Source of the DNA: Pseudahrensia aquimaris | Lineage (GTDB): Bacteria > Pseudomonadota > Alphaproteobacteria > Rhizobiales > Rhizobiaceae | Direction of reading: 5' to 3' | Length of the DNA: 64,000 nt | Assembly: GCF_042676045.1 (NCBI RefSeq) | Contig: NZ_JBHTJV010000026.1 | Location: 201,908 to 265,907, forward strand | In this document: one piece after another, positions 35,657 through 44,679 of the stretch | Position numbering within the stretch: the stretch's first letter is position 1 | Layout: every line of letters begins with the position of its first letter | The notes under the pieces: generated by a model | Told to the model about the DNA's origin: nothing | Databases searched by the model: none | Seen by the model: only the letters and a program-made list of their open reading frames with translations | Translations under genes and position numbers: made by a program

Positions 35657-36961
35657 ATGATCCCCCGCTATTCCCGCTCCGAAATGACCAATATCTGGTC
35701 TCCCGCATCAAAATTCAGGATCTGGTTCGAAATTGAAGCCCATGCCTGCGATGCCTTGGCCGATCTTGGCGTGATCCCAAAGGAGGCTGCGGCAACGATC
35801 TGGGAAAAGGGCAATGCAGCAGAATTTGACGTCGACCGCATCGATGAGATTGAGCGTGAGACAAAACATGACGTGATCGCTTTCCTCACCCATCTGGCCG
35901 AAATAGTTGGACCAGACGCCCGTTTCGTCCACCAAGGCATGACATCTTCCGACGTGCTGGACACGTGTTTCAACGTACAACTGGTCAAAGCCTCCGATCT
36001 GCTGCTTGAAGACCTCGACAAGCTGCTCGAAGCGCTCAAAAAGCGTGCCCACGAGCACAAGGACACGGTAACCATTGGCCGCTCGCACGGCATTCATGCA
36101 GAGCCCACAACATTCGGCGTGAAGCTCGCACAGGCTTACGCAGAATTTGAACGCTGCAAAAAGCGCATGGAATTGGCGCGCGAGGAAGTCGCCACCTGCG
36201 CCATTTCCGGCGCTATCGGCACATTCGCAAACATTGACCCGCGTGTGGAAGAGCATGTGGCCGAGAAACTGGGACTTGCCGCAGAACCTGTCTCCACCCA
36301 AGTCGTGCCGCGCGACCGTCACGCCATGTATTTCGCCACTCTGGGCGTGATCGCTTCGTCTATTGAGCGTCTCGCCACCGAAATTCGCCACCTACAGCGC
36401 ACGGAAGTGTTGGAAGCTGAGGAATATTTTGCACCGGGCCAGAAAGGCTCGTCCGCCATGCCGCACAAGCGCAACCCCGTGCTGACGGAAAACCTCACGG
36501 GTCTGGCGCGGATGGTTCGTTCCTACGCCATGCCCGCCATGGAAAACGTGGCGCTGTGGCATGAGCGCGATATTTCGCATTCATCCGTCGAGCGCATGAT
36601 CGGGCCGGACGCGACCGTGACCTTGGATTTCGCACTGGTGCGTCTTACGAACGTGATCGATAAACTGCTCGTCTATCCCGAAAACATGGACAAAAACCTC
36701 AACAAATTCCGCGGTCTCGTCCATTCGCAGCGCGTGCTGCTTGCGCTTACTCAAGCAGGCGTATCGCGTGAAGACAGCTATCGTCTGGTGCAGCGCAATG
36801 CAATGAAGGTTTGGGAAGACGACAAAGACTTTCTTACGGAGTTGCTGGCCGACAAAGACGTGACAGCTGCATTATCCGAAGAGGAACTGCGCGAGAAATT
36901 CGATCTTGGCTACCATACCAAACACGTCGACACGATCTTCAAGCGGGTCTTTGGCAGCTAG
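35657..36961 (+). CDS. purB: Adenylosuccinate lyase
   Basis: Catalyses two steps of purine synthesis: SAICAR to AICAR and adenylosuccinate to AMP. The fumarase-superfamily signatures are all present: FVHQGMTSSDVLDTCFNVQL, GRSHGIHAEPTTFG and the flexible loop GQKGSSAMPHKRNP with the catalytic serine. I chose ATG at 35657 (434 aa) because the family starts MIPRYSR; the upstream extension is intergenic. It is 2.3 kb upstream of the purC-S-Q-L cluster on the same strand. Confidence 0.98.
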   Translation: MIPRYSRSEMTNIWSPASKFRIWFEIEAHACDALADLGVIPKEAAATIWEKGNAAEFDVDRIDEIERETKHDVIAFLTHLAEIVGPDARFVHQGMTSSDVLDTCFNVQLVKASDLLLEDLDKLLEALKKRAHEHKDTVTIGRSHGIHAEPTTFGVKLAQAYAEFERCKKRMELAREEVATCAISGAIGTFANIDPRVEEHVAEKLGLAAEPVSTQVVPRDRHAMYFATLGVIASSIERLATEIRHLQRTEVLEAEEYFAPGQKGSSAMPHKRNPVLTENLTGLARMVRSYAMPAMENVALWHERDISHSSVERMIGPDATVTLDFALVRLTNVIDKLLVYPENMDKNLNKFRGLVHSQRVLLALTQAGVSREDSYRLVQRNAMKVWEDDKDFLTELLADKDVTAALSEEELREKFDLGYHTKHVDTIFKRVFGS

Positions 36962-37087
36962 CATGACACACCCTTAAAGCGACGCTCTACATTTCACCTG
37001 CTTACGATATGTGATCTGCCGAGCCTCGCAAACGGCTCATTTCCTTTCCACGCTTGGCCTTGGCTGGGCATAAGAAAGGAAGTCGAT

Positions 37088-37357
37088 ATGACTGATTACA
37101 GAGACATCAACCGGCCTCATCTGGAGCACGAGCAGCGTTACGGCCAGCCGAACCAGCGCAAAGGTGTAGGCGGTATCATCGCAGCTATTGTTGTGATTGG
37201 CGTTGCAATTTTGGGTCTTTCCCTGCTTTCGGGAACATCAAACCGAACTGCCAGCACTCCAAGCGGTGCCGAAACGCAAACTGCGCCATCTGCGACCACG
37301 GACGAGGCGCAGCCGGTCAGCCCAACCCCGCAAACGCAGCCGGCTCCTACGGATTAG
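37088..37357 (+). CDS. Small single-span membrane protein, 89 aa
   Basis: A short polar N-terminus, one membrane helix at about residues 27-47 (GGIIAAIVVIGVAILGLSLL), and a Thr/Ser/Pro/Gln-rich C-terminal tail that should lie in the periplasm. No family recognised. GGAAG lies about 9 bases before the ATG. It stands alone between purB and a hydrolase gene. Confidence 0.7.
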   Translation: MTDYRDINRPHLEHEQRYGQPNQRKGVGGIIAAIVVIGVAILGLSLLSGTSNRTASTPSGAETQTAPSATTDEAQPVSPTPQTQPAPTD

Positions 37358-37411
37358 AACGCTCATAGCAAAGCTCTTGACAGGTGGCTCGCGCACTTCC
37401 ATGTGCGAGCC

Positions 37412-37975
37412 ATGAAGATTGCAGACGCCGATATCCTCACCATTCCCGGCTACACCAATTCCACGCCCGACCACTGGTTAAGCCGTTGGGAACGCCAGTT
37501 CAAAACGGCTTCGCGTGTGGAACAAGCCGATTGGCACAAGCCCGTTCTGGAAGACTGGACCGCAAACGTTATCGCCGCCGTTGAACGCGCCGAACGTCCT
37601 GTGATTGCCATCGGCCATTCCCTTGGGGTGCAAACTTTGGTTCAAGCCGTGTCGCAGATGAGCGAGCAACAAGCATCTCGCATCAAAGGCGCTTATCTAA
37701 CCGCCCCTCCAGACGTGGAGAACGCCGCAATCCGCCCCAAACACCTGATGACCTTTGGCCCCTATCCACGCGAGCCATTGCCATTTCCATCGGTCGTCGT
37801 CGCCAGCCAAAACGACCCATGGTGTGCACAACCTGTTGCGCAAGACATGGCGGCAAGCTGGGGCAGCTTGTTCATAGACGCTGGCGAGAACGGCCATCTG
37901 AACACAGAAAGCGGCCACGGGCCGTGGCCAGAAGGGCTGCTGGTTTTCGCTGAATTTATGAAGAAACTTAAATAA
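37412..37975 (+). CDS. RBBP9/YdeN-type alpha/beta hydrolase
   Basis: Serine hydrolase of 187 aa. Family features: ILTIPGYTNSTPDHWLSRW at the N-terminus, the nucleophile elbow AIGHSLGVQT, an acidic strand VVASQNDPWC and the histidine segment NGHLNTESGHGPWPEG. The substrate is unknown. ATG at 37412 is used; GTG at 37403 in the same frame is possible. Cytoplasmic. Convergent with the HpaI-family gene. Confidence 0.88.
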   Translation: MKIADADILTIPGYTNSTPDHWLSRWERQFKTASRVEQADWHKPVLEDWTANVIAAVERAERPVIAIGHSLGVQTLVQAVSQMSEQQASRIKGAYLTAPPDVENAAIRPKHLMTFGPYPREPLPFPSVVVASQNDPWCAQPVAQDMAASWGSLFIDAGENGHLNTESGHGPWPEGLLVFAEFMKKLK

Positions 37976-37990
37976 TACTATGATTAAAAG

Positions 37991-38752
37991 TTAGAATTTC
38001 AGTTTCGCCACTTCGGAATTGGCGCCGCGGTCGAGATACGTGCTGTCAAAGCCAATGGACAGGAAACGAAAGCCAAGATCGTAGACCATATTAGCTGTTG
38101 CAGCATCTGCACAGAACGCAGCGGCAATCTTGCCCCGCACCTTTGCCTGCTTGGCCATGTTCTCAACGATACCGATCGTATCTTCGCCGTAAGGGTCCGG
38201 TACGATGTTGCCGCGCACGGAAATCGACAAATCAGCAGGTCCGCAGAACACTCCGTCAATCCCATCAAGGTCGAGGATCGCTTCCATATTGGAAACAGCC
38301 TCTTTGGTCTCGATCATGGCGAAAATAACGGTCTCATCATTGGCAGTTGTTACATATTCACTGCGGTCCACACCCAAAACATTCACGGCCTGTGTCGGAC
38401 CATAAGAACGGTCGCCGACCGGAATGTATTTTGTGAACGAAACCAGCGCCTTTGCATCTTCAACCGTGTTTATCATCGGCGCGATGATCGAATGAGCGCC
38501 AGCGTCCAGCGCTTTTGAGGCAAAATCGAAACGTCCAACGGGGATTCTCACCACGACAGGCTTTTTGTGAGGCCCAAGCGCCATAATACCGCGAATCACG
38601 CTGTCTTCGGTTTGCATACCGTGCTGCATATCCAGCGTGATCGCGCCGAAATTAGTCCGCGCAAGAAAATCCAAATACATGGTGTCTTGAATGCTGGTCC
38701 AAGCCGAAGCAATAGCACCGTCATCCGCGAATCGATCTGTCATGCGCTTCAT
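37991..38752 (-). CDS. HpcH/HpaI-family aldolase
   Basis: Class II pyruvate aldolase-like protein, related to 4-hydroxy-2-oxoheptanedioate aldolase. The barrel shows ITLDMQHGMQTEDS, PVVVRIPVGRFDFASKALDAGA, a metal-site glutamate in FAMIETKEAVSNMEAI and an aspartate in VFCGPADLSISVRG. The true substrate cannot be told from the sequence; no aromatic degradation genes are nearby. ATG at 38752 has GGAGGGG about 8 bases upstream. 253 aa. Confidence 0.85.
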   Translation of the reverse strand: MKRMTDRFADDGAIASAWTSIQDTMYLDFLARTNFGAITLDMQHGMQTEDSVIRGIMALGPHKKPVVVRIPVGRFDFASKALDAGAHSIIAPMINTVEDAKALVSFTKYIPVGDRSYGPTQAVNVLGVDRSEYVTTANDETVIFAMIETKEAVSNMEAILDLDGIDGVFCGPADLSISVRGNIVPDPYGEDTIGIVENMAKQAKVRGKIAAAFCADAATANMVYDLGFRFLSIGFDSTYLDRGANSEVAKLKF

Positions 38753-38784
38753 AACGGCGCCCCTCCCCTTTGTGCGTGTCCGGT

Positions 38785-39096
38785 CTATTCAGACTGGATT
38801 TGCTCAACCGCTACAGCAAGCATTTCGTTCATCTTCGTGCGCAGATCTTCGTCGCTGACAGCCACCTCATGGGCGTCTAGATCACCGCGAAGTTTGCGAA
38901 ACACATCCTCGTCACCCGCCTCTTCGAAGTCTGCGGCGATGACTTCCTTTGCATAGGCGTCGGGGTCTTTGCCCATCAAATCAGCGGCCCAATGACCAAG
39001 CAATTTGTTGCGCCGTGCTTCGGCCTTGAATTTCAATTCCGCATCATGGGCGAACTTTTTCTCAAAGCTGTCGCCGCGATCTTCCATAGATGCCAT
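38785..39096 (-). CDS. F1-ATPase inhibitor subunit zeta (DUF1476)
   Basis: Small helical protein that in Paracoccus binds F1 and blocks ATP hydrolysis. The family pattern is complete: GDSFEKKFAHDAELKFKAEA, RRNKLLGHWAADLMG, then EVIAADFEEAGDEDVFRKLR. 103 aa, normal length. ATG at 39096 has GGAGA about 8 bases upstream. It is divergent from purC across 214 bases; the link with purine synthesis is an adjacency seen in other alphaproteobacteria. Confidence 0.93.
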   Translation of the reverse strand: MASMEDRGDSFEKKFAHDAELKFKAEARRNKLLGHWAADLMGKDPDAYAKEVIAADFEEAGDEDVFRKLRGDLDAHEVAVSDEDLRTKMNEMLAVAVEQIQSE

Positions 39097-39310
39097 GTCG
39101 CTCTCCGTTTGGGTGTGTGTGGGCCAAGTGTTGCTGCAGACTTAAGCGGGCCAACCGGGCAAATCAACGGCATAAACGAAATGGCTAAAAAAGCCGTGCG
39201 CAAAGCGGTTCGCACACGGGCCTGTGTTTGTGTTATGCGGGGGTGTTGCCTATGTGTAGGCACAGATTCCCGTTCCACCACCCGTTTCCAAAAAGTGTCG
39301 GATAATCGCC

Positions 39311-40081
39311 ATGAGCAGACGTCGCCGAATCTACGAAGGCAAAGCCAAGATTCTTTATGAGGGCCCTGAACCCGGCACCTTGATTCAGTTCTTTAAAGAT
39401 GACGCCACCGCCTTCAACGCCAAAAAGCACGAAGTTATCGACGGCAAAGGCGTGCTCAACAATCGAATCTCGGAACATATTTTTAGCCATCTCAACGCGA
39501 TTGGCATCCCGACCCATTTCATCAAGCGTATGAACATGCGTGAGCAGTTGATCAAAGAAGTCGAGATCGTGCCGCTGGAAATCGTTGTGCGAAATGTCGC
39601 CGCCGGTTCCATTTCCAAACGTCTGGGCGTTGAAGAAGGCACGGTTCTGCCGCGTTCGATCATCGAATTCTACTACAAAAACGACGAATTAAACGACCCC
39701 ATCGTTTCAGAGGAACACATTACGGCCTTCGGTTGGGCCTCGCCGCCGGAAATCGACGACATGATGGCCCTTGCCATCCGTGTGAACGACTTCCTCACCG
39801 GCCTGTTTCTCGGCATCGGCATCCAATTGGTCGATTTCAAAATCGAGTGTGGGCGCCTCTATGAAAACGATATGATGCGCATCATTATCGCTGACGAAAT
39901 CTCCCCTGATTCATGCCGTCTTTGGGACGTGAAAACCAAAGAAAAAATGGATAAGGACCGCTTCCGCCAAGACCTTGGCGGTTTGCTGGAGAATTACCGC
40001 GAGGTCGCCAAGCGGCTTGGTATTATGAATGAGAACGAGCCGCCACGCGGTTCTGGCCCGGTATTGGTGAAATCTGACTGA
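39311..40081 (+). CDS. purC: Phosphoribosylaminoimidazole-succinocarboxamide synthase
   Basis: Joins aspartate to CAIR to give SAICAR in purine synthesis. The N-terminal ATP-grasp-like part reads RRRIYEGKAKILYEGPEPG and FKDDATAFNAKK; the later signatures are VPLEIVVRNVAAGSISKRLG and VDFKIECGR. 256 aa, slightly long and usual for alphaproteobacteria. The stop overlaps the purS start (TGATG), and purQ and purL follow in pathway order. Confidence 0.98.
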   Translation: MSRRRRIYEGKAKILYEGPEPGTLIQFFKDDATAFNAKKHEVIDGKGVLNNRISEHIFSHLNAIGIPTHFIKRMNMREQLIKEVEIVPLEIVVRNVAAGSISKRLGVEEGTVLPRSIIEFYYKNDELNDPIVSEEHITAFGWASPPEIDDMMALAIRVNDFLTGLFLGIGIQLVDFKIECGRLYENDMMRIIIADEISPDSCRLWDVKTKEKMDKDRFRQDLGGLLENYREVAKRLGIMNENEPPRGSGPVLVKSD

Positions 40082-40335
40082 TGAGCGACAAGACTTTCTC
40101 AGCCCGCGTGACCGTGCGGCTCAAAAACGGTGTTCTCGACCCCCAAGGCAAAGCTATTGAGGGTGCATTGGGTTCGCTTGGCTTTGGCGGCGTGGGCTCT
40201 GTTCGCCAAGGCAAGGTGTTCGACATTGAATTGCAGGCCGACAGCAAGAAGACCGCGCAAAGCGAGCTGGAAGCCATGTGCGAAAAGCTGCTCGCCAACA
40301 CCGTGATCGAAGATTACGCGGTGGAAATCGGATAA
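40081..40335 (+). CDS. purS: Phosphoribosylformylglycinamidine synthase subunit PurS
   Basis: Small dimeric subunit that bridges PurL and PurQ in the three-part FGAM synthase. The 84-aa sequence shows the family pattern SARVTVRLKNGVLDPQGKAI, SLGFGGVGSVRQGKVFDIEL and EKLLANTVIEDYAVEIG. It overlaps purC by one base and precedes purQ by 4. Confidence 0.97.
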   Translation: MSDKTFSARVTVRLKNGVLDPQGKAIEGALGSLGFGGVGSVRQGKVFDIELQADSKKTAQSELEAMCEKLLANTVIEDYAVEIG

Positions 40336-40339
40336 GGCC

Positions 40340-41020
40340 ATGCGCGCAACCGTCATACGTTTCCCCGGCTCCAACCGCGACCGCGATATGATTGCGGCGC
40401 TGACACTCATATCCGGCCAAGCCCCTCAATTGGCTTGGCACACGGATGCGGATTTGCCGCCATCTGATTTGGTAGTGATCCCCGGTGGATTTTCACACGG
40501 TGATTATCTGCGATCCGGTGCTATCGCGGCACGAGCCCCGATTATGGATGCTGTTCGCAAAGCGGCCAACAGTGGGGCGAAGGTCCTGGGCGTCTGCAAT
40601 GGCTTTCAAACGCTCACCGAAGCCGGCCTCTTGCCCGGCGCTCTAATGCGCAATGCGGGGCTCACATTCGTTTGCCGCGAGGTCATTCTCGAAGTCGTGA
40701 ACAACACCAACGCCTACACCCAGCACTATGCCAAGGGTGAGATGATCCGCTGCCCTGTCGCCCACCATGACGGTAATTATTTCGCGGATAGTGAAACGCT
40801 TAAGCGAATCGAAGGCGAAGGTCAGGTGGCCTTCCGTTATGCGCAGGGAACCAATCCAAACGGTTCGCTGAACGACATTGCCGGCATTTTCAACGCAAGC
40901 GGCAACGTTCTCGGCATGATGCCCCACCCGGAAAATCTGATTGAGCCTGCCCATGGTGGCGACGATGGCCGACGCCTGTTTGAAGGCGCCCTTGGCCTTG
41001 CCATGGCGGGCGCAGCGTAA
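40340..41020 (+). CDS. purQ: Phosphoribosylformylglycinamidine synthase subunit PurQ
   Basis: Class I glutamine amidotransferase subunit supplying ammonia to PurL. Catalytic cysteine in VLGVCNGFQTLTE, and the histidine-glutamate pair in MMPHPENLIEPAHGG. The front FPGSNRDRDMI and VIPGGFSHGDYLRSGAIA are typical. 226 aa. Its stop overlaps by one base the start of a small lipoprotein gene lying between purQ and purL. Confidence 0.98.
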   Translation: MRATVIRFPGSNRDRDMIAALTLISGQAPQLAWHTDADLPPSDLVVIPGGFSHGDYLRSGAIAARAPIMDAVRKAANSGAKVLGVCNGFQTLTEAGLLPGALMRNAGLTFVCREVILEVVNNTNAYTQHYAKGEMIRCPVAHHDGNYFADSETLKRIEGEGQVAFRYAQGTNPNGSLNDIAGIFNASGNVLGMMPHPENLIEPAHGGDDGRRLFEGALGLAMAGAA

Positions 41021-41424
41021 TGCGCGTCTCCGAAACTCTTGGCACGATTGCAGCCTTGGTGTTTCTTGCTGGCTGCAACGCCAAAACGCCGGCAGACTCA
41101 GTGTCGTCTGACCGTTCAGCCAATCCACAAGTCACCATGACGCGGGTCGCCAAGGCCATGCGAAACTGTTGGTTCACAAAAAAAGATCCCGCATTACGCG
41201 GTTTCAGCATGTCACCGGAATTGAATTCTCTTTCTGGAAAACCACGCATCTTAATTGTGCCGCGCAACAATCCCGGCGGACTGCCAAAAATGGTTGTGCA
41301 AGCGGAACGCATAGGTGGGCGGACACAACTGACCAGTTTCGGGCCACTCGTTCAGTCGAATGACGGGCCACGACTTGTTGCTGCGGTGAACAATTGGGGA
41401 CGGGGCAGAACCGCTTGTGCCTAA
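41020..41424 (+). CDS. Putative small lipoprotein between purQ and purL
   Basis: Protein of 134 aa with a lipobox: a hydrophobic segment ending in VFLAGC at residues 14-19, so it should be lipidated and placed on the inner face of the periplasm or outer membrane. The mature part contains a short conserved-looking region (MRNCWFTKKDPALRGFSM) and is otherwise polar with a second cysteine near the end. No family recognised. It is translated in the purine operon (one-base overlap with purQ), but a purine role is not implied. Confidence 0.75.
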   Translation: MRVSETLGTIAALVFLAGCNAKTPADSVSSDRSANPQVTMTRVAKAMRNCWFTKKDPALRGFSMSPELNSLSGKPRILIVPRNNPGGLPKMVVQAERIGGRTQLTSFGPLVQSNDGPRLVAAVNNWGRGRTACA

Positions 41425-41465
41425 GGCCAATATGTAAGACGAAGAGTGCGTAAGGGGCGATAACG

Positions 41466-43688
41466 ATGAAAGACATTCAGGTAACCGCGCAGATTGCGGC
41501 CGATCATGGCTTGTCAGCTGACGAATACGCACGAATCGTAGAACTCACCGGACGTGTACCAACTTTCACCGAACTCGGCATCTGGTCTGCCATGTGGAAC
41601 GAGCACTGCTCCTATAAATCATCCAAAAAATGGCTCAAAACCCTCCCCACCGAAGGCCCACAAGTCGTCTATGGGCCCGGCGAAAACGCGGGCGTCGTCG
41701 ATATCGGCGATGATGACGTTGTGGTCTTCAAAATGGAAAGCCACAACCACCCGTCTTTCATTGAGCCCTATCAGGGCGCTGCCACCGGCGTTGGCGGCAT
41801 CCTCCGCGACGTTTTCACAATGGGCGCACGCCCGGTTGCCACCATGAACGCACTGCGGTTTGGCGAGCCAGATCACCCAAAAACTCGCCACCTTGTCTCC
41901 GGCGTGGTCGCTGGTATCGGTGGTTACGGCAATTCTTTCGGCGTTCCATGTGTGGGTGGCGAAGTGAATTTTCACGAGCGCTATAACGGCAACATTCTTG
42001 TTAATGCCTTTGCCGCTGGAATAGCGAAAAGAGACGGCATTTACGTGTCTAAAGCCGAAGGCGTTGGCCTACCCGTCGTCTATCTGGGTGCGAAAACCGG
42101 CCGAGACGGCGTGGGCGGCGCAACCATGGCGTCTGCGGAATTTGACGACACAATCGAAGAAAAGCGCCCCACGGTGCAGGTCGGCGACCCTTTCACCGAA
42201 AAATGCCTTCTGGAAGCCTGTTTGGAACTCATGGCAACCGGCGCGGTCATTGCCATTCAAGACATGGGCGCGGCTGGCCTCACCTGTTCTGCTGTTGAAA
42301 TGGGCGCTCGTGGCGATCTTGGCATCTTGCTCGATCTCGACAAAGTGCCTGCCCGCGAAGAGAACATGGCTGCTTATGAGATGATGCTGTCGGAAAGCCA
42401 GGAGCGGATGCTTATGGTATTGCGCCCCGAAAAAGAAGACGAAGCTAAGGCGATCTTCGTCAAATGGGGATTGGACTTCGCCATCGTGGGCGAAACGACC
42501 GACGATCTCCGCTTCCGCATTCTCCACAAAAGCGAAGAAGTTGCCAATCTGCCAATCAAGGAATTGGGCGACGAAGCGCCTGAATACGACCGCCCGTGGA
42601 TAGAATCCGGCACCTCCTCACCGATGGAGCCGCACGAATTCGCGCCACCGCACGACTACAATATGGCGATGCTGAAAATGTTGGGTTCCCCGGATCTCTC
42701 ATCGCGCCGATGGGTTTGGGAGCAATACGACACACTCATTCAAGGCAATTCACTGCAAATTCCCGGCGGCGACGCTGGCGTGGTGCGCGTCGATGGCCAC
42801 CCAACGAAGGCGCTTGCCTTTTCCTCGGACGTCACGCCCCGTTATGTGGAAGCAGACCCGTTTGAGGGTGGTAAACAGGCCGTGGCGGAATGTTTCCGCA
42901 ATCTGATTGCAGTGGGTGCAAAACCGCTCGCTGCTACCGATAATCTGAATTTTGGCAACCCTGAAAAGCCCGAAATCATGGGCCAATTCGTTGCCGCCAT
43001 TCGCGGTATTGGCGAAGCCTGTCTGGCACTCGATATGCCCATCGTCTCCGGCAATGTGTCACTTTATAATGAAACCCACGGCGCCGCCATTCTGCCAACA
43101 CCAACGATTGGCGGCGTCGGATTAATTGAAGAATCCGACAAAATGGCCCGCATCGGCACCGCAGACGAAGGCGATGCTCTGTTTCTCGTCGGCACAGAAG
43201 GCACACATTTGGCACGAACCATCTATCAGCGTGAAATTTTGGGCGAAGACACAGGGCCAGCACCCGAAGTCGATCTCCAAATGGAACGCGCCCGTGGCGA
43301 ATTCGTCCTCTCCGCTATACGCACCGAATATGCCTCCGCTTGTCATGACGTCTCCGACGGCGGCATAGCAATTGCGCTGGCAGAAATGTGCATCGCCTCC
43401 GGCTATGGTGCCGATATTGAACTCGACATGCCCCACTATCCCCATGCAGCGCTGTTTGGTGAAGACCAGGCCCGCTATATCGTTGCGGTTGACGACCAAT
43501 GGGCCGACATGTTCGCTGCCAATTCGGAAGGCTCTGGCGTCTCATTCCGTCGCATCGGCACGGTAAGGGGCGACCGTTTGACCATCAACGATCTGGTGGA
43601 CATACCCGTGGCTGACATGAAAGATGCCCACGAAGCATGGTTCCCCGATTTCATGGGCGCAAACGCGCTCGCCCAAGCTGCGGAATAA
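41466..43688 (+). CDS. purL: Phosphoribosylformylglycinamidine synthase subunit PurL
   Basis: ATP-dependent synthase subunit that converts FGAR to FGAM using ammonia from PurQ. 740 aa identifies the small PurL form that needs PurS and PurQ. Signatures: MWNEHCSYKSSKKWL, KMESHNHPSFIEPYQGAATG, CVGGEVNFHERYNGN and, in the second half, PIVSGNVSLYNET. The start is ATG at 41466. bolA follows 13 bases later. Confidence 0.98.
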   Translation: MKDIQVTAQIAADHGLSADEYARIVELTGRVPTFTELGIWSAMWNEHCSYKSSKKWLKTLPTEGPQVVYGPGENAGVVDIGDDDVVVFKMESHNHPSFIEPYQGAATGVGGILRDVFTMGARPVATMNALRFGEPDHPKTRHLVSGVVAGIGGYGNSFGVPCVGGEVNFHERYNGNILVNAFAAGIAKRDGIYVSKAEGVGLPVVYLGAKTGRDGVGGATMASAEFDDTIEEKRPTVQVGDPFTEKCLLEACLELMATGAVIAIQDMGAAGLTCSAVEMGARGDLGILLDLDKVPAREENMAAYEMMLSESQERMLMVLRPEKEDEAKAIFVKWGLDFAIVGETTDDLRFRILHKSEEVANLPIKELGDEAPEYDRPWIESGTSSPMEPHEFAPPHDYNMAMLKMLGSPDLSSRRWVWEQYDTLIQGNSLQIPGGDAGVVRVDGHPTKALAFSSDVTPRYVEADPFEGGKQAVAECFRNLIAVGAKPLAATDNLNFGNPEKPEIMGQFVAAIRGIGEACLALDMPIVSGNVSLYNETHGAAILPTPTIGGVGLIEESDKMARIGTADEGDALFLVGTEGTHLARTIYQREILGEDTGPAPEVDLQMERARGEFVLSAIRTEYASACHDVSDGGIAIALAEMCIASGYGADIELDMPHYPHAALFGEDQARYIVAVDDQWADMFAANSEGSGVSFRRIGTVRGDRLTINDLVDIPVADMKDAHEAWFPDFMGANALAQAAE

Positions 43689-43701
43689 GAGGACAACAAA
43701 C

Positions 43702-43935
43702 ATGGCAATGGATGCAGGCGATATCGAACGTATGATCAAAGAAGCACTGCCAGACGCGCAAGTGACGATCCGAGATCTGGCGGGCGACGGCGACCACTAC
43801 GCTGCTGAAGTCGTCTCGGCGCAGTTTGTAGGCAAAAGTCGCGTGCAGCAGCATCAGATGGTCTATGCCGCACTTCAAGGCAATATGGGCGGCGTTTTGC
43901 ACGCATTGGCCCTGCAAACGAGTGCGCCGGAATAG
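43702..43935 (+). CDS. BolA family protein
   Basis: BolA-like protein of 77 aa; such proteins pair with monothiol glutaredoxins to hold a [2Fe-2S] cluster. The fold shows IERMIKEALPDAQVTIRDLAG, a HYAAEVVSAQFVGKSRVQQHQMVY-type helix-turn region (class II, IbaG-like) and a short C-terminus. ATG at 43702 has AGAGGA about 10 bases upstream; an extension upstream overlaps purL. The partner glutaredoxin gene grxD lies 0.75 kb downstream. Confidence 0.92.
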   Translation: MAMDAGDIERMIKEALPDAQVTIRDLAGDGDHYAAEVVSAQFVGKSRVQQHQMVYAALQGNMGGVLHALALQTSAPE

Positions 43936-43941
43936 ACAATC

Positions 43942-44226
43942 ATGGACACGGCCTCAGATGTGCAGATCGCAGATGCTGCCGCCTCCCCCATGATTGCATG
44001 GCTCGGTTTGGGGCTTTTGGGCCTGATCATTGTCTTGACCATCGCATTGCTTGTCGCACAGCGCAGACAGAAGAAGAACGCTAAAGACGGCACTTATCGT
44101 TGGCAGCCTGAGCAAGACTATGACGTCGTCTACAAAGGCGAAAGCGCGATGACACCGCCCTTTCCAGAGCTAAAAAAGCGCCAGCCGAAAAACGCATCGG
44201 GCTCTTCGCAGAAACCCACACCATGA
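43942..44226 (+). CDS. Hypothetical single-span membrane protein, 94 aa
   Basis: One membrane helix near residues 14-36 (MIAWLGLGLLGLIIVLTIAL), then a basic patch (QRRQKKNAK) and a polar cytoplasmic tail. No family recognised. It begins 6 bases after bolA and overlaps the next gene by 4 bases, so it is a member of the purL-bolA-grxD transcript by position. Confidence 0.7.
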   Translation: MDTASDVQIADAAASPMIAWLGLGLLGLIIVLTIALLVAQRRQKKNAKDGTYRWQPEQDYDVVYKGESAMTPPFPELKKRQPKNASGSSQKPTP

Positions 44227-44579
44227 GCTATCTTGCACTTGCCATCACGGCCGCCATCGCTTTGTGGTTTCTCCTCTCAAGACGTCAAGCGCGTGCTCAA
44301 CAAGAAGACGAAGAGCCAATCGTATCAGGCGGCTCCTGTGCTCAATTGGAGGCGCAGGGCATTCCAGAAGGCCAAGGCGTGTTCTTCATCCCCAATTTAT
44401 ATGTCTGGATGCTTCAGCACGAAGACGAAGTGGCTGACGCGCCATCATTCGCAAGGGTGCGCGGCATGTGCCCTGCCATTTTGATGGGCCTGCCAGACAT
44501 CCGCGCGATGGAAGCCGAGCGCGACGACATGCCAAATGACTTCACCTTTGAAGATTGGCAGCAATGGCAAACAGAATGA
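44223..44579 (+). CDS. Hypothetical membrane-tethered protein, 118 aa
   Basis: A short N-terminal hydrophobic helix (YLALAITAAIALWFLL) followed by a basic turn and a soluble part with GGSCAQLEAQGIPEGQGVFF, HEDEVADAPSFARVRGMCPA and a helical C-terminus. Two cysteines are present. No family recognised. Overlaps the preceding gene by 4 bases (ATGA). grxD starts 100 bases after the stop. Confidence 0.7.
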   Translation: MSYLALAITAAIALWFLLSRRQARAQQEDEEPIVSGGSCAQLEAQGIPEGQGVFFIPNLYVWMLQHEDEVADAPSFARVRGMCPAILMGLPDIRAMEAERDDMPNDFTFEDWQQWQTE

Positions 44580-44679
44580 AATTGCGCCGCGATGTTTGGC
44601 AACGCACTGACTAGAAACTGCAAACAAGCCACTCTATATAGAAATCAACAGGCCCAAGACGCAAAAAAAAGGTTTTGCC

